Assembly: GCA_902791235.1 (NCBI GenBank)
Contig: CADAUV010000002.1
Span: forward strand, 1 to 64,000
From: Oscillospiraceae bacterium
Lineage (GTDB): Bacteria > Bacillota > Clostridia > Oscillospirales > Acutalibacteraceae
Direction: 5' to 3'
DNA length: 64,000 nt
This document shows positions 17,355 to 26,944 of the stretch, piece by piece. The notes beneath the pieces are model-generated. The model searched no databases. It was not told the origin of the DNA and was given only the letters and a program-made list of their open reading frames with translations. The position numbers and the translations under genes are program-made. Every line of letters begins with the position of its first letter. Position 1 is the first letter of the stretch.

Positions 17355-18122
17355 ATGAAAAAGGTTTTAGCAGTTTTACTTGCTGTTCTCCTTGTCGGCG
17401 CAGTTTTCGCAGGCTGCAGCGCTAAGGAGTCAGGCAGCGACAAGCTTGTACTTGCAACAAGCGCTGACTTCCCGCCATATGAGTCAATCGGCGACAACGG
17501 CGAATATGTCGGCATCGACATCGAGGTTGCACAGGCAATCGCTGATAAGCTCGGCAAAGAGCTTGTAGTTGAGAATATGGACTTTGACTCAATCATCAGC
17601 TCGGTTGCTTCAGGCAAGGCTGATATGGGTATGGCAGGTCTTACGGTTACTGACGAGAGAAAAGAGAGCGTTGACTTCTCTAACTCATACGCAACAGGCG
17701 TTCAGGCAATCATCGTTCCCGAAGGCTCTGAAATCAAGTCGGTTGACGACCTCTACGCAGAGGGCGCTTCTTACAAGGTAGGCGTTCAGCTCTCAACAAC
17801 GGCTGACATCTACTTCTCAGGCGATATTGACGACGGCGCAACAACCTGCACAATCGAGCAGTATACCTCCGCTCAGGAGGCTATCTCATCACTCGCAACA
17901 GGTAAGATTGACGCAGTTATCATTGATAACGAGCCTGCAAAGTCATATGTTGCAGCTAACGAGGGTCTTGTAATTCTTGACAGCAAGTATGCTGAAGAGG
18001 AGTACGCTATCGCTTTTGCAAAGGGCAGCGCTCTTACAGAAGAGGTTAACAATGCGCTCAACGAGCTTATTGCTGACGGCACTGTACAGCAGATTATTGA
18101 TAAGTACATTCCTGCTGCATAA
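17355..18122 (+). CDS. amino-acid ABC transporter substrate-binding lipoprotein
   Basis: 255 residues. Signal peptide with a lipobox ending FAGC (Cys at about residue 20), then the family-3 solute-binding pattern: KLVLATSADFPPYES, GIDIEVAQAIADKLGK, FDSIISSVASGKADMGMAGLTVTDERKE (split motif) and IDAVIIDNEPA. It captures a polar amino acid outside the membrane for the permease encoded next. Ribosome site GGAGG. A hairpin lies between it and the permease gene, which would favour higher synthesis of the binding protein. The exact amino acid is unknown. Confidence 0.93.
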   Translation: MKKVLAVLLAVLLVGAVFAGCSAKESGSDKLVLATSADFPPYESIGDNGEYVGIDIEVAQAIADKLGKELVVENMDFDSIISSVASGKADMGMAGLTVTDERKESVDFSNSYATGVQAIIVPEGSEIKSVDDLYAEGASYKVGVQLSTTADIYFSGDIDDGATTCTIEQYTSAQEAISSLATGKIDAVIIDNEPAKSYVAANEGLVILDSKYAEEEYAIAFAKGSALTEEVNNALNELIADGTVQQIIDKYIPAA

Positions 18123-18144
18123 TTAAAACCCACATTAAACTTTT

Positions 18145-18173
18145 ACGGAGGTGGTTTTCACCTCCGTATTTTT
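18145..18173 (+). terminator. partial terminator inside the ABC transporter operon
   Basis: ACGGAGGTG/CACCTCCGT stem (18145-18153/18159-18167) with loop GTTTT and ATTTTT after it. The T run is short, as expected for a leaky terminator between binding protein and permease. Confidence 0.7.
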
Positions 18174-18190
18174 AACAAGGAGGAATTCGT

Positions 18191-18916
18191 ATGGCTGAAT
18201 GGTTCGAGAGATTAAAAGAACAGTTTATACTGAATTTCGTTGACGGCGCAAGATGGAAGATAATTCTTGACGGTCTCGGCGCAACACTGCAAATCACTTT
18301 CTTTGCTGTGTTTATCGGTATCTTCCTCGGAATACTTGTTTCCGTTATTCGTTCATCATATGAGAGAAATATCTCGGAAATGCACTCCGCTTCAAAGGTA
18401 GTTCTCACAATACTTAACGCGATTGCAAAGGTTTACCTCACAATAATCAGAGGTACGCCCGTTGTTGTACAGCTCCTTATTTTCTATTACATTATTTTCC
18501 AGATCTCCAACAACAAAATACTTATTGCCGTATTCTGCTTCGGTATTAACTCCGGCGCATATGTTGCGGAGATTTTCCGCTCGGGTATTATGTCGGTTGA
18601 CAGAGGTCAGCTTGAAGCCGGCAGAGCTGTCGGTCTTAACTTTGCTCAGACGATGATTCGTATTATAATTCCGCAGGCATTCAAAAATGTATTACCTGCG
18701 CTTGCAAATGAGTTCATCGTGCTTCTCAAGGAAACCTCAATCGCCGGCTATGTTGCAATCACGGACCTTACAAGAGCGGGAAATATGATAAGAGGCGTAA
18801 CCTTCAGTCCGTTTATGCCGCTTATTGCGACTGCATTAATTTACCTCGTTATGGTAATGATATTAACAAGACTTGTATCACTGCTTGAAAGGAGGCTTCG
18901 TTCAAGTGACCACTAA
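18191..18916 (+). CDS. amino-acid ABC transporter permease
   Basis: 241 residues with about five membrane spans. The N-terminal [16 protein letters not shown] and the cytoplasmic EAA loop ([25 protein letters not shown] near residue 145) identify a His/Glu/Gln/Arg-type permease. It forms the channel with the ATPase encoded next, whose GTG start overlaps its last codons by 11 bp. Ribosome site AAGGAGG. Confidence 0.94.
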   Translation: MAEWFERLKEQFILNFVDGARWKIILDGLGATLQITFFAVFIGIFLGILVSVIRSSYERNISEMHSASKVVLTILNAIAKVYLTIIRGTPVVVQLLIFYYIIFQISNNKILIAVFCFGINSGAYVAEIFRSGIMSVDRGQLEAGRAVGLNFAQTMIRIIIPQAFKNVLPALANEFIVLLKETSIAGYVAITDLTRAGNMIRGVTFSPFMPLIATALIYLVMVMILTRLVSLLERRLRSSDH

Positions 18917-19658
18917 TAACACTAATTCGGAGATTCTCATTGAGGTAAAGGGGCTTGACAAATCCTTTGCGGACAACCATGTTCTCAGAGGTGTTGATTA
19001 CAGCATCAAAAAAGGCGACAAGATTGTTGTCATCGGTCCGTCGGGCTCGGGTAAAAGTACATTTTTAAGATGTCTTAACCTGCTTGAAAAGCCGTCGGGC
19101 GGAGAGATAATTTTCGAGGGCAACACAATTACAGACCCCAAATGCGATGTTGACAAGGTAAGGCAGAAAATGGGTATGGTGTTCCAGCACTTCAACCTTT
19201 TCAATAACCTTACAATTCTTAAAAACATCACTCTTGCGCCTGTTATGCTTAAAAAGATGAGCAAGGCTGAGGCTGAGGAGGAGGCTTACCGACTGCTTGA
19301 TATGGTAAACCTGAGAGATAAGGCAGACTCCTATCCCTCGCAGCTCTCGGGCGGTCAGAAGCAGAGAATAGCAATTGTACGCGCGCTTGCAATGAAGCCC
19401 GATGTTATGCTCTTTGACGAGCCGACCTCAGCGCTTGACCCTGAAATGGTAGGCGATGTTCTCGAGGTTATGAAGGACCTTGCCGACAAGGGTATGACTA
19501 TGGTTGTCGTTACGCACGAAATGGGCTTTGCAAGAGAGGTCGCTGACAGGGTTTTATTTATGGCTGACGGCGTAATTGTTGAGGAGGATACCCCCGACAA
19601 TATATTCACCGCGCCTAAGGACCCGAGACTTCAGCAGTTCTTAAAGGCTGTATTATAA
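18906..19658 (+). CDS. amino-acid ABC transporter ATP-binding protein
   Basis: 250 residues from a GTG at 18906. This start is chosen because AAAGGAGG (18888-18895) lies 10 nt upstream; an in-frame ATG at 18873 has no such site. Walker [10 protein letters not shown] near residue 43, Q-loop VFQHFNLF, signature LSGGQKQR near 147, Walker [15 protein letters not shown] and the switch His (VVTHEM) are all present. It closes the SBP-permease-ATPase operon of a polar amino-acid importer. Confidence 0.95.
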   Translation: MTTNNTNSEILIEVKGLDKSFADNHVLRGVDYSIKKGDKIVVIGPSGSGKSTFLRCLNLLEKPSGGEIIFEGNTITDPKCDVDKVRQKMGMVFQHFNLFNNLTILKNITLAPVMLKKMSKAEAEEEAYRLLDMVNLRDKADSYPSQLSGGQKQRIAIVRALAMKPDVMLFDEPTSALDPEMVGDVLEVMKDLADKGMTMVVVTHEMGFAREVADRVLFMADGVIVEEDTPDNIFTAPKDPRLQQFLKAVL

Positions 19659-19665
19659 AAAGGAA

Positions 19666-19697
19666 CAGGGGCGGACGCAGTAGTTCGCCCTGATTTT
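19666..19697 (+). terminator. terminator after the ABC transporter operon
   Basis: Stem CAGGGGCG with CGCCCTG (one bulge), then ATTTTAT. It lies only a few bases before the next ATG, so read-through may feed the EamA gene. Confidence 0.55.
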
Positions 19698-19701
19698 ATA
19701 A

Positions 19702-20619
19702 ATGAAAAAAAATAAAAACACAATACTACTCTTTATTCCGCCGATTGTATGGGGCTTTTCCTTTGTTGCACAGACGGTTGCGATAGGCACAAACATCGGC
19801 TCAATGACCTTCAATATGGCAAAGTACATACTCGGTACTCTGAGCCTTGTACCCGTACTGCTCATTTTTGACAGGAAGGACAACAAAAATTTTAAGAAAG
19901 AAAGCTTTAAGCCTCTGATTATATACGGCGTTCTGGCAGGCGTTATACTGTTCTTTGCAGCGTGGACGCAGCAGTACGGTATGGAGCTTGGCGTTAAGCT
20001 CAATGTAAAAAACATCACCGGGCTTGCAGGCTTTATTACGGCTATATATATGCTTTTTGTGCCGTTCATCAGATTTTTGGGCGGAAAGAAAACGAATATC
20101 GAAACGCTTATCGGCGCTGTCTTTGCGATAGTCGGTCTGTATCTTTTATGCGTTACGGACGGCTTAGGAAGCCTTACGATGTCGCACCTGTTTCTCTTTA
20201 TCTGCGCCGTAATCTTTGCGTTTCATATAATTGTAATTGACAAATACTCGGTAAACTTTTCGCCGATTAAATTCAGTATGGTACAGTTTGCAACCGTCGC
20301 CCTGCTTTCGGCGGTATGCGCGTTTATCTTTGAAAAGCCGAGCATATCGCAAATCACGGCGGCAGGCTTACCGCTTCTTTACAGCGGTATCGGCAGCGTG
20401 GGAATCGCATATACCTTCCAGACAATCTCGCAGAAAAACGCCGACCCGACCTTTGCAGGTATTGTATTTTCTACCGAGAGCGTGTTCAGCGCTGTCGGCG
20501 GCGCGCTGATACTGCATGAGATAATGACCGCAAGAGGATATATCGGCTGTGTGATTATCTTTGCAGGAATACTTCTTGCGCAGATTGATTTTAAAAAGCT
20601 GAAAATGAATAAGGCATAG
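19702..20619 (+). CDS. EamA (DMT superfamily) transporter
   Basis: 305 residues with ten hydrophobic segments in two EamA repeats. The N-terminal LLFIPPIVWGFSFVAQTVAI and the C-terminal repeat (SVFSAVGGALILHEIMTARGYIGCVIIFAGILLA) are typical. It probably exports or imports a small metabolite; substrate unknown. The ATG has no good ribosome site and sits just after a terminator hairpin, so translation may be weak or the start uncertain. Confidence 0.85.
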   Translation: MKKNKNTILLFIPPIVWGFSFVAQTVAIGTNIGSMTFNMAKYILGTLSLVPVLLIFDRKDNKNFKKESFKPLIIYGVLAGVILFFAAWTQQYGMELGVKLNVKNITGLAGFITAIYMLFVPFIRFLGGKKTNIETLIGAVFAIVGLYLLCVTDGLGSLTMSHLFLFICAVIFAFHIIVIDKYSVNFSPIKFSMVQFATVALLSAVCAFIFEKPSISQITAAGLPLLYSGIGSVGIAYTFQTISQKNADPTFAGIVFSTESVFSAVGGALILHEIMTARGYIGCVIIFAGILLAQIDFKKLKMNKA

Positions 20620-20620
20620 C

Positions 20621-20656
20621 AAAACAGCATCTTGCCTAAAGGCAAGATGCTGTTTT
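20621..20656. terminator. bidirectional terminator between the EamA and G3E GTPase genes
   Basis: Perfect 16-bp stem (AAAACAGCATCTTGCC and its complement) with loop TAAA; T tracts on both strands. It serves the two convergent genes. Confidence 0.92.
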
Positions 20657-20666
20657 TTATGTTTTA

Positions 20667-21974
20667 TTAAACTGCTTCGTCGGAGATGCAGGCGTCAAGA
20701 CCCTTGATGATTGCCTCCTTGTCCATTCCCCTGCCGATGAACACGAGCTTATTAACTCTGTCCCCGTATACGGGATGCCAAGCCTCTGCAATATCGGGGT
20801 TCATTCTGAGAACCTCATTTCTGTCCTTTTCAGGGAACGCCGCAATCCAGTTGCCGTCGTCGGTAGCCGTTTTCTGCTTACCGCTCTGCTCAAATATATA
20901 AGCTGTGTTCGGGTCCTCCGCAATCCAGAAAAGACCCTTAGCACGGATAATCTCTCTCGGCCACTCAGCGAATACAAAGTCCTCAAACTTCTTCTTGGAG
21001 AAGGGCTTTACATTCTGGTAAACAAAGGTTGAAATACCGTACTCCTCAGCCTCACCCTCCTCGTGATGATGGTGGTGATGATGATGATGTCCGTGCTCCT
21101 CATGCTCATCGTGGTCGTGGTGATGCTCATGCTCGTGCTCGTGCTCGTGCTCATCATCGTCATGGTCATGGTGGTGATGATGGCCATGCTCCTCGTGGTG
21201 TTCCTCTTTTTCAAGGTCCTCGGAATTTTCGCCCTCAAGCTCCATTGCCTTAATCCAGCCTGCGCTTTCAAGCGTCTTTTCATAATCAAAACGGTTTGTT
21301 GAAAGCACATCGGAAACATCAATCTTACCGTAAGTGGTTTCAATAATCTTTGCCTCGGGCTGAAGCGCCTTGATTACCTCAAGCACATCCGCCTTTTCCT
21401 TATCGCTGACCTCGTCAACCTTGTTAAGAATAATAGTTGTACAGTATTCAATCTGCTGAATAAGTAAGTTTTCAATATCCTCCTCGTCGAGATTATCCTT
21501 GAGAAGCGAAGCGCCTGAGCCGAACTCATCAGCCATTCTCTTGGCGTCGACAACCGTAGTGATATTGTCAAGATAAGCAACCGCAGGGAGCTTTGCCTGC
21601 CTGTTAGTGCCATCAAGCATACAGATTGAGCCGGCGATAGGACCCGGCTCACAGATACCCGAAGCCTCAATTAAGATATAGTCAAACTTCTTAGACTTTG
21701 CAAGCTCGATAATCTGCTTCATAAGGTCAACCTTAAGAGTACAGCAGATACAGCCGTTTGAAAGCGGAACAAGGTTTTCGTCCTTCTGCGTTACCGCGCC
21801 GCCCTTCGCAATAAGCGAAGCGTCAATATTAACCTCGCCGATATCATTAACGATAACAGCAACCCTGTAACCCTCCTGATTTGCAAGCACATGGTTAAGA
21901 ACAGTTGTCTTACCTGCGCCGAGATAACCTGTGAGGAGTGATACGGGGATAAGCTTTTTATCCTTCTTTAACAT
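20667..21974 (-). CDS. CobW/G3E-family metal GTPase with long His-rich loop
   Basis: 435 residues. P-loop GYLGAGKTT (16-24), the metal-binding CxCC motif (C75, C77, C78) in SNGCICC, EASGICEP, and ILNKVDEV (guanine specificity NKxD). Residues about 255-305 are a His/Asp/Glu-rich loop with two long His runs, then the CobW C-terminal domain. G3E GTPases insert or deliver zinc, cobalt or nickel; the His stretch should bind several metal ions. No zinc-uptake genes adjoin it; the nearest metalloenzyme genes are the Ech hydrogenase operon 1.7 kb away. The low-complexity DNA of the loop is prone to length change. Confidence 0.9.
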   Translation of the reverse strand: MLKKDKKLIPVSLLTGYLGAGKTTVLNHVLANQEGYRVAVIVNDIGEVNIDASLIAKGGAVTQKDENLVPLSNGCICCTLKVDLMKQIIELAKSKKFDYILIEASGICEPGPIAGSICMLDGTNRQAKLPAVAYLDNITTVVDAKRMADEFGSGASLLKDNLDEEDIENLLIQQIEYCTTIILNKVDEVSDKEKADVLEVIKALQPEAKIIETTYGKIDVSDVLSTNRFDYEKTLESAGWIKAMELEGENSEDLEKEEHHEEHGHHHHHDHDDDEHEHEHEHEHHHDHDEHEEHGHHHHHHHHHEEGEAEEYGISTFVYQNVKPFSKKKFEDFVFAEWPREIIRAKGLFWIAEDPNTAYIFEQSGKQKTATDDGNWIAAFPEKDRNEVLRMNPDIAEAWHPVYGDRVNKLVFIGRGMDKEAIIKGLDACISDEAV

Positions 21975-22066
21975 ATTATCACCTCATTTTTTATTTCACA
22001 TATATTATAAGCATTTGCAAATAAATTTCAAGTGTTAATTTATTAAAACAAATATACAAAAAACAG

Positions 22067-22107
22067 AAAGGCTGCTTTGGGGCATCTGTCGCAAAGCAGC
22101 CTTTTTT
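22067..22107 (-). terminator. terminator of the polysaccharide deacetylase gene
   Basis: 13-bp stem AAAGGCTGCTTTG with its complement (22067-22079/22092-22104) around a 12-nt loop; T-rich on the minus-strand 3' side. The loop carries a copy of the TTGGGGCA repeat described below. Confidence 0.85.
22077..22096 (+). repeat. diverged copy of the TTGGGGCA terminator-associated repeat
   Basis: TTGGGGCATCTGTCGCAAAG matches the copy at 33327-33346 at 16 of 20 positions, all four differences being transitions. It forms the loop and inner stem of a terminator. Confidence 0.45.
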
Positions 22108-22117
22108 GTTAAATTAA

Positions 22118-23434
22118 TTATGTTGTTTCATATCCGTCGCGGTACTGCACTCCTGCTTCTGCTTCGTATCCGCTCTTGTAATAAATAAGCTCGCTTACGG
22201 TTACAAGCTGATAGCCGTCCTCAATAAGCTTCGGCACAGCCCTCTGTACAGCCTGCGCTGTTGTCGGGTAAATATCGTGCATAAGGATTATTGCGCCGTC
22301 ATACGCGCCGTCAATAATCGCCTCATAAACCTTCTTTGTATCCCTGGATTTCCAATCCTCCGTGTCAACCGACCAGTAGGCAAGAGGCATTCCCTCCTCC
22401 TCGCACTCATACAGGATTGTATCCGTAAGGATACCGCCGGGGCTTCTGAACAATGTCGGATAATGTCCGCTCCAGTCATAGATTGTACTGCTCGCTTCGC
22501 TGATATCCGAAGCTGTTACATCGCTTCCGTAATGCCTGTGGTCATAGGTATGATTACCAAGCTCACAGCCCATATCGTACTCTCTCTGAAGGAAGGGCGA
22601 ATTCTCATCCGCAATACGGGAAGCAACCATAAAGAAGGTTCCTCTTGCGTTGTATTCCTCAAGAGTATCAAGGATGATTTCCGTAGAATTTTCGCCCTCG
22701 TCATAATATGCGGGGCCGTCGTCAAAGGTAAGAGCAATCATCGGCTTATCGGGGTCAATGCTTGTGCTCATCACTACCTTTTCCTTAATTTTGGCGCTTG
22801 TGATTTCGCTCCACGCGCCGTATATCCTTTCGCCGTTAAGCTCGTAATAGGACCGTCCTCTTGCATAATAGACATCGCCTATTTTAAGATTGCCGAGCTC
22901 CCATTCATTATCGTCCTTCACGGTTACTCTGCCGGCGTCGCTCAAGTCCTCGTTTTTTGAATACTCAATTTCGTATGCAGTAGCATTTTCCTGCTCAGTC
23001 CAGCTTACCGTCAGCGCATTCGCCTTGTGTGGAGAAGCGACCGCGTCAAGCGTTTCAGGCAGGGTATAAGCCTCGACAGGCTGCGAGGGCTTACCCTCAT
23101 ATGTTTTGCTGTTAAAATATCTGAAAGCCGTAACATCAAGCGTGTACTGAGAGGCACTGCCCATTTTTTCAACAGTGCACTGCGACGCTGATTTATCCTC
23201 TACCGTTGCCACAAGCTCAGGCTCGTTATCGCCGCTGATTTTATACACTTTATAACCGTCGGCGTGCTTTACCCTCTGCCATTTAAGCGTTATGGTATCA
23301 GCCGTGCTTTCCGTCATATGTACATTTTTAACGGGCCTTATATCAATTCTTGAAACGATATCAAGAGATACAAATGAGGTTATGAGAATAAGGAGAATTA
23401 CCGCTACGGCAGTAAGTCTGATTCTGTTTGTCAA
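22118..23434 (-). CDS. membrane-anchored polysaccharide deacetylase with fibronectin-type domains
   Basis: 438 residues from a TTG at 23434, chosen because AGGAG lies 8 nt upstream; an ATG at 23497 lacks such a site. An N-terminal anchor (LTAVAVILLILITSFVSLDI) is followed by two fibronectin III-like domains (about 30-205: TITLKWQRVKHADGYKVY and LTVSWTEQENATAYEIEY). The NodB domain follows with TFDDGP, GNHTYDH, RSPGG, DTEDW and LMHD, so all metal and catalytic residues are kept. It probably de-N-acetylates peptidoglycan or another surface glycan. It is monocistronic with its own terminator. Confidence 0.9.
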   Translation of the reverse strand: MTNRIRLTAVAVILLILITSFVSLDIVSRIDIRPVKNVHMTESTADTITLKWQRVKHADGYKVYKISGDNEPELVATVEDKSASQCTVEKMGSASQYTLDVTAFRYFNSKTYEGKPSQPVEAYTLPETLDAVASPHKANALTVSWTEQENATAYEIEYSKNEDLSDAGRVTVKDDNEWELGNLKIGDVYYARGRSYYELNGERIYGAWSEITSAKIKEKVVMSTSIDPDKPMIALTFDDGPAYYDEGENSTEIILDTLEEYNARGTFFMVASRIADENSPFLQREYDMGCELGNHTYDHRHYGSDVTASDISEASSTIYDWSGHYPTLFRSPGGILTDTILYECEEEGMPLAYWSVDTEDWKSRDTKKVYEAIIDGAYDGAIILMHDIYPTTAQAVQRAVPKLIEDGYQLVTVSELIYYKSGYEAEAGVQYRDGYETT

Positions 23435-23593
23435 AAGCTCATCTCCTAAAAATTCTATTAATAATATAATACACAAATTATTAAAAATCAATAACAAAAA
23501 TTAAAAAAGTGTAACAATTATTTAATTTGCATAGTTTTGTCAATTTCTGTCAAAATAATTGTATTACTATTAATAAAAAATGCTTCTTTTATG

Positions 23594-23622
23594 TTGACCG
23601 AAAACAAAGTCGGTGTTATTAT
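23594..23622 (+). promoter_or_regulatory. promoter of the ech-hyp operon with inverted repeat in the spacer
   Basis: TTGACC (23594-23599), 17 bp, TATTAT (23617-23622). The spacer region contains ACCGA-N8-TCGGT (23597-23601/23610-23614), a possible repressor site. The deduced start near 23629 places the ATG at 23688 as the first usable start of echA. Confidence 0.6.
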
Positions 23623-23687
23623 ATATGCGACATAAATTATATATTATTTCTGAATTCATATTATATTATAAAATTATCGGAGGAGTT

Positions 23688-25610
23688 ATGGTAAATCTTA
23701 TATTTGTAATGATATGCTTCCCGTTTGCAAGCGCGCTTATGCTCAGTATGGTAAGAAGCAATATCGTAAGAAAATACATAACCTACATAAGCTCGGTCGG
23801 AATTATCGCGGCGGCTATCACCTTCTCGGTTATATATTTTAAATCGGGAGCAGGGATTGTAGAGTTTGACATAAACCGCGAGCTTATACATATCATCGAC
23901 TACGGTATGATTGGTATTGAGGTATTTCTCGCCCTTCTGATAACGGTACTCAGCGTCAAATACAGAAAATACCATGCGGCGCTTCTTTCTTTGACGCAGA
24001 CGGGTCTTATGATATGGTTTGAGCTTTTCAGCGGATATGAGCCCGAATACAGCTATTCAAGGCTTTATGTTGACACGCTCACCATAATAATGGTATTCAT
24101 CATCGCAGTTGTCGGCACGCTTATAACCGTCTACGCAGTCGGTTATATGACCGACTACACAGGGCATCACAGGGAATTTAAGGACAGGCGCAGATTTTTC
24201 TTCGCAATGCTTTATATTTTCCTCGGCGCGATGTTCGGGCTTGTGTTCTCAAACTCGCTTATCTGGATGTACTTTTTCTGGGAGATTACAAGCGTTATCT
24301 CCTTCCTTCTCATCAGCTATACAAAGACCGATGAAGCAATCAACAATGCGTTTACGGCTCTGTGGCTCAACCTTCTCGGCGGCTGCGCCTTCGCAGGCGG
24401 TATAGTATGGCTCGGCTACTACAACAGCGTAGCCGACCTCAAAACCCTTATAACATATGACAGCGCCGTTATCGTTGCGCCCGTAATGCTCCTTTCCTTC
24501 GCGGCGCTTACAAAGAGCGCACAGCTTCCGTTTTCAAAATGGCTTCTCGGGGCAATGGTTGCGCCCACGCCCTCCTCTGCGCTTTTACACAGCGCCACGA
24601 TGGTCAAGGCAGGCGTATATCTTTTAATCAGACTTTCGCCCGTGCTTGCAGGTAATTACGCAGGCACAATGGTAAGCCTTATCGGCGGCTTCACCTTCCT
24701 TGTGATGTCGATGCTTGCAATCAGCGTAAGCGACGGCAAGAAGGTGCTTGCATATTCAACGCTTTCAAATCTCGGTCTTATCACTGCCTGCGCAGGCGTA
24801 GGCGTTGAGGAAACCGTGTGGGCAGGTACCTTCCTGCTGATATTCCATGCGATTTCAAAATCGCTTCTCTTCCAGACCGTCGGCTCAATCGAGCACGCGA
24901 CGGGCTCAAGGGATATTGAAACCATGCACGGACTTGTGCGCCGTCATCCCTATCTTGCATGGACGCTTGTTATCGGTATAGCAGGTATGTTCCTTGCGCC
25001 CTTCGGTATGCTCATTTCAAAATGGGCTGCACTCAAGGCGTTTATCGACAGCGGCTCCGTAATACTTCTGCTTTTCGTCTGCTTCGGAAGCGCAACAACG
25101 CTTTTCTACTGGACGAAGTGGATGTCAACCGTGCTTGCTTCAAAATACAACGACTCAAAGGCTAAAAACACGACTACTGCAAATCAGTGGTTTTCAATCC
25201 TTATTCACGCAATTATGATGATTGCGTTGTGCTTTGCCTTCCCGATTATTTCAAGCTACATAATCATACCTTATATCAACAATGTGTTCCCGAACGCAAC
25301 TGAGGTTATCTCAAACGACAACATCATCATTATGATGATTATGCTTATCGCAATATTCGCCATACCTGCGGCTGCGTGGCTGTCGGCAAGGCACACAAAA
25401 TACCGCAAGGTTACAAGATACATTAACGGCGTCAATGCGGGCGACCAGATGAACTACATTGACTCCTACGGTGAAAAGAGAAGATTCTTCCTTGCAAACT
25501 GGTATATGGAGGATATATTCGGAGAAAAGAAAATTTACAAGCCGTCCGTAATAATTGCAAGCGTTGTTATTGTTGCGCTTACGGTAATCGTGGTAGGAGG
25601 TGCCTTCTGA
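23688..25610 (+). CDS. echA: Ech hydrogenase subunit A (NuoL/antiporter-like membrane subunit)
   Basis: 640 residues from the ATG at 23688, preceded by GGAGGAG; an earlier in-frame ATG at 23613 falls in the promoter. About sixteen membrane helices. The NuoL/MrpA core is clear: FFWEITSVISFLLISY with its conserved Glu, and LTKSAQLPFSKWLLGAMVAPTPSSALLHSATMVKAGVYL with the key Lys residues. It forms the ion-translocating arm of the hydrogenase. The gene starts a ten-gene operon ordered echABCDEF-hypFCDE, and its stop overlaps the echB start (TGATG). Confidence 0.92.
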   Translation: MVNLIFVMICFPFASALMLSMVRSNIVRKYITYISSVGIIAAAITFSVIYFKSGAGIVEFDINRELIHIIDYGMIGIEVFLALLITVLSVKYRKYHAALLSLTQTGLMIWFELFSGYEPEYSYSRLYVDTLTIIMVFIIAVVGTLITVYAVGYMTDYTGHHREFKDRRRFFFAMLYIFLGAMFGLVFSNSLIWMYFFWEITSVISFLLISYTKTDEAINNAFTALWLNLLGGCAFAGGIVWLGYYNSVADLKTLITYDSAVIVAPVMLLSFAALTKSAQLPFSKWLLGAMVAPTPSSALLHSATMVKAGVYLLIRLSPVLAGNYAGTMVSLIGGFTFLVMSMLAISVSDGKKVLAYSTLSNLGLITACAGVGVEETVWAGTFLLIFHAISKSLLFQTVGSIEHATGSRDIETMHGLVRRHPYLAWTLVIGIAGMFLAPFGMLISKWAALKAFIDSGSVILLLFVCFGSATTLFYWTKWMSTVLASKYNDSKAKNTTTANQWFSILIHAIMMIALCFAFPIISSYIIIPYINNVFPNATEVISNDNIIIMMIMLIAIFAIPAAAWLSARHTKYRKVTRYINGVNAGDQMNYIDSYGEKRRFFLANWYMEDIFGEKKIYKPSVIIASVVIVALTVIVVGGAF

Positions 25611-26500
25611 TGAACAGATATACTGAAATCGCACTTTTTATCGCAGCGTATATTCTGTTTGCCCCGATTATCGGCGGACTTATGTCGGGCGTTGACAGAA
25701 AAATATCCGCAAGAATGCAGGGAAGGCAGGGTCCTCCCCTCTTGCAGCCGTTTTACGATGTTATAAAGCTTCTTAAAAAAGAAACCGTCGCTGTAAACCA
25801 TGTACAGATTTTCTACCTTCTTATTTTCCTTGCTTTTGTTATCTTTACAGGCTGTCTGTTCTTCGGAGGATTTGATTTACTTCTTGTGTTCTTCGCATTG
25901 ACGACTTCAAACATCTTCCTTATTCTTGCAGCTACTTCAAGCCATTCGCCGTATGCTACGCTCGGCGCTAACAGGGAGCTTGTTCAAATGCTCTCATATG
26001 AGCCGATGGTGCTTCTTACGGCGGTCGGCTTCTACCTCGCAAACGATACCTTTAAGGTAAGGGAGATTATTGAAACCGAAGGAGTACCTGCATTTATAAA
26101 GCTTCCCGGAGTATTTGTGGGCTTTGCGTTCATTCTCACAATCAAGCTTCGCAAGCATCCCTTTGACCTCTCGACAAGCCATCACGCGCATCAGGAGCTT
26201 GTAAAAGGTATTACAACTGAGTTTTCGGGCGAAATGTTCGCGATAGTTGAGATAGCGCACTGGTATGAAAATGTATTTCTTATGAGCGTTTTAGGACTTT
26301 TCTTCGTTACTGAAAACCCTCTTTCCTACCTTGTCGCATTCGCGGCAGTGGGCATCACATATTTTGTGCTTATCCTCGTTGATAACACCTGCGCAAGACT
26401 CAAATGGAGGCTTATGTTCAAAAACACATGGATAACGACAGTCGTTATCGGTGTGCTGAATGTTTTTATACTTGAAGTACTCACAAGGGAGGTTATATAA
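25610..26500 (+). CDS. echB: Ech hydrogenase subunit B (NuoH-like membrane subunit)
   Basis: 296 residues with about eight membrane helices. The N-terminal loop GVDRKISARMQGRQGPPLLQP is the NuoH/HycD signature, and SSHSPYATLGANRELVQMLSYEP and KHPFDLSTSHHAHQELVKG follow, with the charged residues that couple the hydrophilic arm to the membrane. It anchors the catalytic subunits. One-base overlap with echA. Confidence 0.94.
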   Translation: MNRYTEIALFIAAYILFAPIIGGLMSGVDRKISARMQGRQGPPLLQPFYDVIKLLKKETVAVNHVQIFYLLIFLAFVIFTGCLFFGGFDLLLVFFALTTSNIFLILAATSSHSPYATLGANRELVQMLSYEPMVLLTAVGFYLANDTFKVREIIETEGVPAFIKLPGVFVGFAFILTIKLRKHPFDLSTSHHAHQELVKGITTEFSGEMFAIVEIAHWYENVFLMSVLGLFFVTENPLSYLVAFAAVGITYFVLILVDNTCARLKWRLMFKNTWITTVVIGVLNVFILEVLTREVI

Positions 26501-26944
26501 ATGAGCGTTAAAAAATCCCCTTGGATTATGCACTACGACGCAACAAGCTGTAACGGCTGCGACATTGAGGTGCTTGCGTGCCTCACGCCGCTTTACGATG
26601 TTGAGCGCTTCGGCGTAATCAACACAGGAAACCCGAAGCACGCGGATATTTTACTTGTAACAGGCTCTGTAAACGAGCAGAGCAAAGATGTTGTAAAACA
26701 GCTTTACGAGCAGATGACCGAGCCTAAGGTTGTCTGCGCAATCGGTATATGCGCCTGCAACGGCGGCGTTTTCAAGGAATGTTACAATGTCCTTGGCGGT
26801 ATTGACAAGGTTATACCTGTTGATGTTTATGTTCCCGGCTGTGCAGCAAGACCCGAGGCAATCATTGACGGCGTTATAAAAAGCCTTGATATACTTGAGA
26901 AAAAGAGCAAGGCGTTAAAAGCTAAAAAGGAGGGCGCAGAATGA
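26501..26944 (+). CDS. echC: Ech hydrogenase small subunit (NuoB-like)
   Basis: 147 residues. Carries the single proximal [4Fe-4S] site expected of group 4 small subunits: C17-x-x-C20 in SCNGCDIE, a Cys in IGICAC (C84 or C86) and C114 in VPGCAARPE. It passes electrons between the NiFe site of EchE and the ferredoxin-like subunits. No twin-arginine signal, so it faces the cytoplasm. Ribosome site GGGAGG; four-base ATGA overlap with echD. Confidence 0.95.
   Translation: MSVKKSPWIMHYDATSCNGCDIEVLACLTPLYDVERFGVINTGNPKHADILLVTGSVNEQSKDVVKQLYEQMTEPKVVCAIGICACNGGVFKECYNVLGGIDKVIPVDVYVPGCAARPEAIIDGVIKSLDILEKKSKALKAKKEGAE

Noticed and set aside
21029..21343. Long frames opposite the His-rich tract of the G3E gene
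   Set aside because: They are artefacts of low-complexity codons; composition is Met/Val- or Arg-rich with no ribosome site.
23613..23687. Upstream start of echA at 23613
   Set aside because: It lies inside the promoter (-35/-10) and lacks a ribosome site; the ATG at 23688 has GGAGGAG.
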